DNA of 64,000 nt from Tubiluchus corallicola (taxonomy: Eukaryota > Priapulida > Priapulimorpha > Priapulimorphida > Tubiluchidae). The translations under genes were made by a program, and so were the position numbers. The DNA lies in the NCBI GenBank assembly GCA_030141605.1, contig JAQGDQ010000236.1:154001-218000 (forward strand). Reading direction: 5' to 3'. The notes under the pieces are model-generated. The model saw only the letters and a list, made by a program, of their open reading frames with translations. It had not been told where the DNA came from and made no database searches. Positions 62,864-64,000 of this stretch are shown here, piece by piece; positions within the stretch are counted from its first letter, which is position 1, and each line of letters begins with the position of its first letter.

Positions 62864-64000
62864 TTTTGAATTCAAGGGAAGACCAAACAAATAATAAACC
62901 CTGTCTGTCCAAACAACATTTATCTGAACCATTTCTGTGACATCATGCCATTTCTTGTCCAAATTTTACATAAGTTACTAAACTGTCATTTCGCCTAGAA
63001 ACTACATTTTACAGCACTGTGACATATGAAACTTAACAGCTGTATAAAAGACATTAAAGCACAAGAAAACACTCTTCGTAAACAACGCTTAAAAACTTCC
63101 TTTTGAAATTTCATATCACTCACGTGCTGTATAATTGCATGCAGGGTTTGCGTTAGCAGTAACGTTGTACAAAACTAGTAAATTTAAACTTCCGTGAGTT
63201 AGTAGTGTCATAATTGTACTAATAATTTGTTCTGGCTTGATTCATGGAATTGAAAATGACAATTGCTGTCGAAACGATCGTCTGTGCTAATAAACAACGT
63301 TTGAAACAAATTTAGATAGCATTGCATAAAGTTTAAAAAAATAATCAAATCATTCGCAGCACACCCATCTCTAACTAATCAAAAGTTTAAATTTCTTTAT
63401 ATGGTCAATAAGATTAAAATAATGTGCTTTTTTGGTGAATCAGTGGCATACACGGGGATGGTGATGCAGCGTCGTTTTATCGGACGGTGCGAATATTTTT
63501 TAATTGGTAAGAATTTTCTTTACCAGTTACGCAAGTCTTTTAAACAGGTAAGTCTAACATGAAGCAAGTCTTTTAAACAAGTAAGTCTAACACAAAGCAA
63601 GTCTTTTAAACAGGTAAGTCTAATACAAAACAAGTCTTTTAAACAGGTAAGTCTAATACAAAGCAGTATAACTTTATATGGAAACGTCTTTAGGATATAC
63701 TTTAAAATTCCCTTATCTTCCCATTTAAGTCTGTATCTTCCCATACAGCTTTTAAATCGGGCTGCCCAACAATTTTATTTAACTCCAAAGATAATAACTT
63801 TAACTGTCTAATAATAATTCTCACTTTTGAAAATCTAGATGTTATAATTTTGTTACCATAAAAGTATTAAAAGTAAACTGTGACATGTCTACATGTCTTG
63901 CCTATTTATGTTGTACATAAAAAATTATAACAATATAGATCACACAGTGGCCTATTATACTATATATTGCAAATAAACAAATTAAGTTTCTGCAATAGCA
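62864..64000. other. Right flank, probably CEP120 intron
   Basis: AT-rich sequence without a recognisable exon on either strand, apart from a 33-bp repeat at 63532-63663. The missing CEP120 exons must lie beyond the window. Confidence 0.5.
63532..63663. repeat. 33-bp minisatellite, 4 copies
   Basis: The unit starts CAAGTCTTTTAAACAGGTAA and ends GTCTAACACAAAG. Exactly 4 x 33 bp. The period is a multiple of three, so a minus-strand repeat frame (RLTCLKDLL) stays open; it is not a gene. Confidence 0.93.

Overview
The window is nuclear DNA of an invertebrate animal. Genes are split by GT-AG introns of 0.2 to 5 kb, the non-coding DNA is visibly AT-rich, and the proteins are animal signalling and ciliary or centrosomal families (VAV, AK8, RABEPK, CEP120). 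The many mobile-element remnants and minisatellites would suit a sponge, cnidarian or similar lineage. The sequence alone does not settle the phylum.

Layout, left to right. (1) 32-666, minus: the first two coding exons of a secreted or membrane-anchored cysteine-rich protein, divergent from AK8 with 221 bp between start codons. (2) 888-11310, plus: a complete AK8 gene (11 coding exons, 479 aa). A degenerate LINE lies in intron 1, a GA microsatellite in intron 9 and a pogo-like MITE in intron 10. (3) 13541-16115, minus: a complete RABEPK gene (3 coding exons, 416 aa), convergent with AK8, with two tRNA-like SINEs in intron 1. (4) 20291-52684, plus: a complete VAV gene (22 coding exons, 851 aa; CH, acidic, DH, PH, C1, SH3, SH2, SH3). 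Its introns hold LINE pieces, a hAT-like MITE, a 5S-rRNA-derived unit, a piggyBac-like MITE, other inverted-repeat elements, a SINE and four minisatellites. (5) 52685-59033: intergenic, with two more minisatellites. (6) 59034-62079, minus: the last four coding exons of CEP120, whose 5' part lies beyond the right edge. A pure CT tract of about 200 bp and two copies of an unnamed MITE are in or beside its introns.

The four identified genes are not a functional pathway. AK8 and CEP120 both relate to cilia or centrioles, RABEPK to Rab9 endosome-to-Golgi trafficking, and VAV to Rho-GTPase activation downstream of tyrosine kinases. AK8, RABEPK and a VAV paralogue (VAV2) are also linked on human 9q33-q34, so the cluster may be a remnant of old chromosomal linkage. 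No new multi-gene system was found. The observations most worth a second look are the 5S-derived unit, the MITE family with three copies here, altered catalytic or zinc-ligand residues in AK8 and VAV, a duplicated splice donor in VAV, and the cluster of minisatellites.
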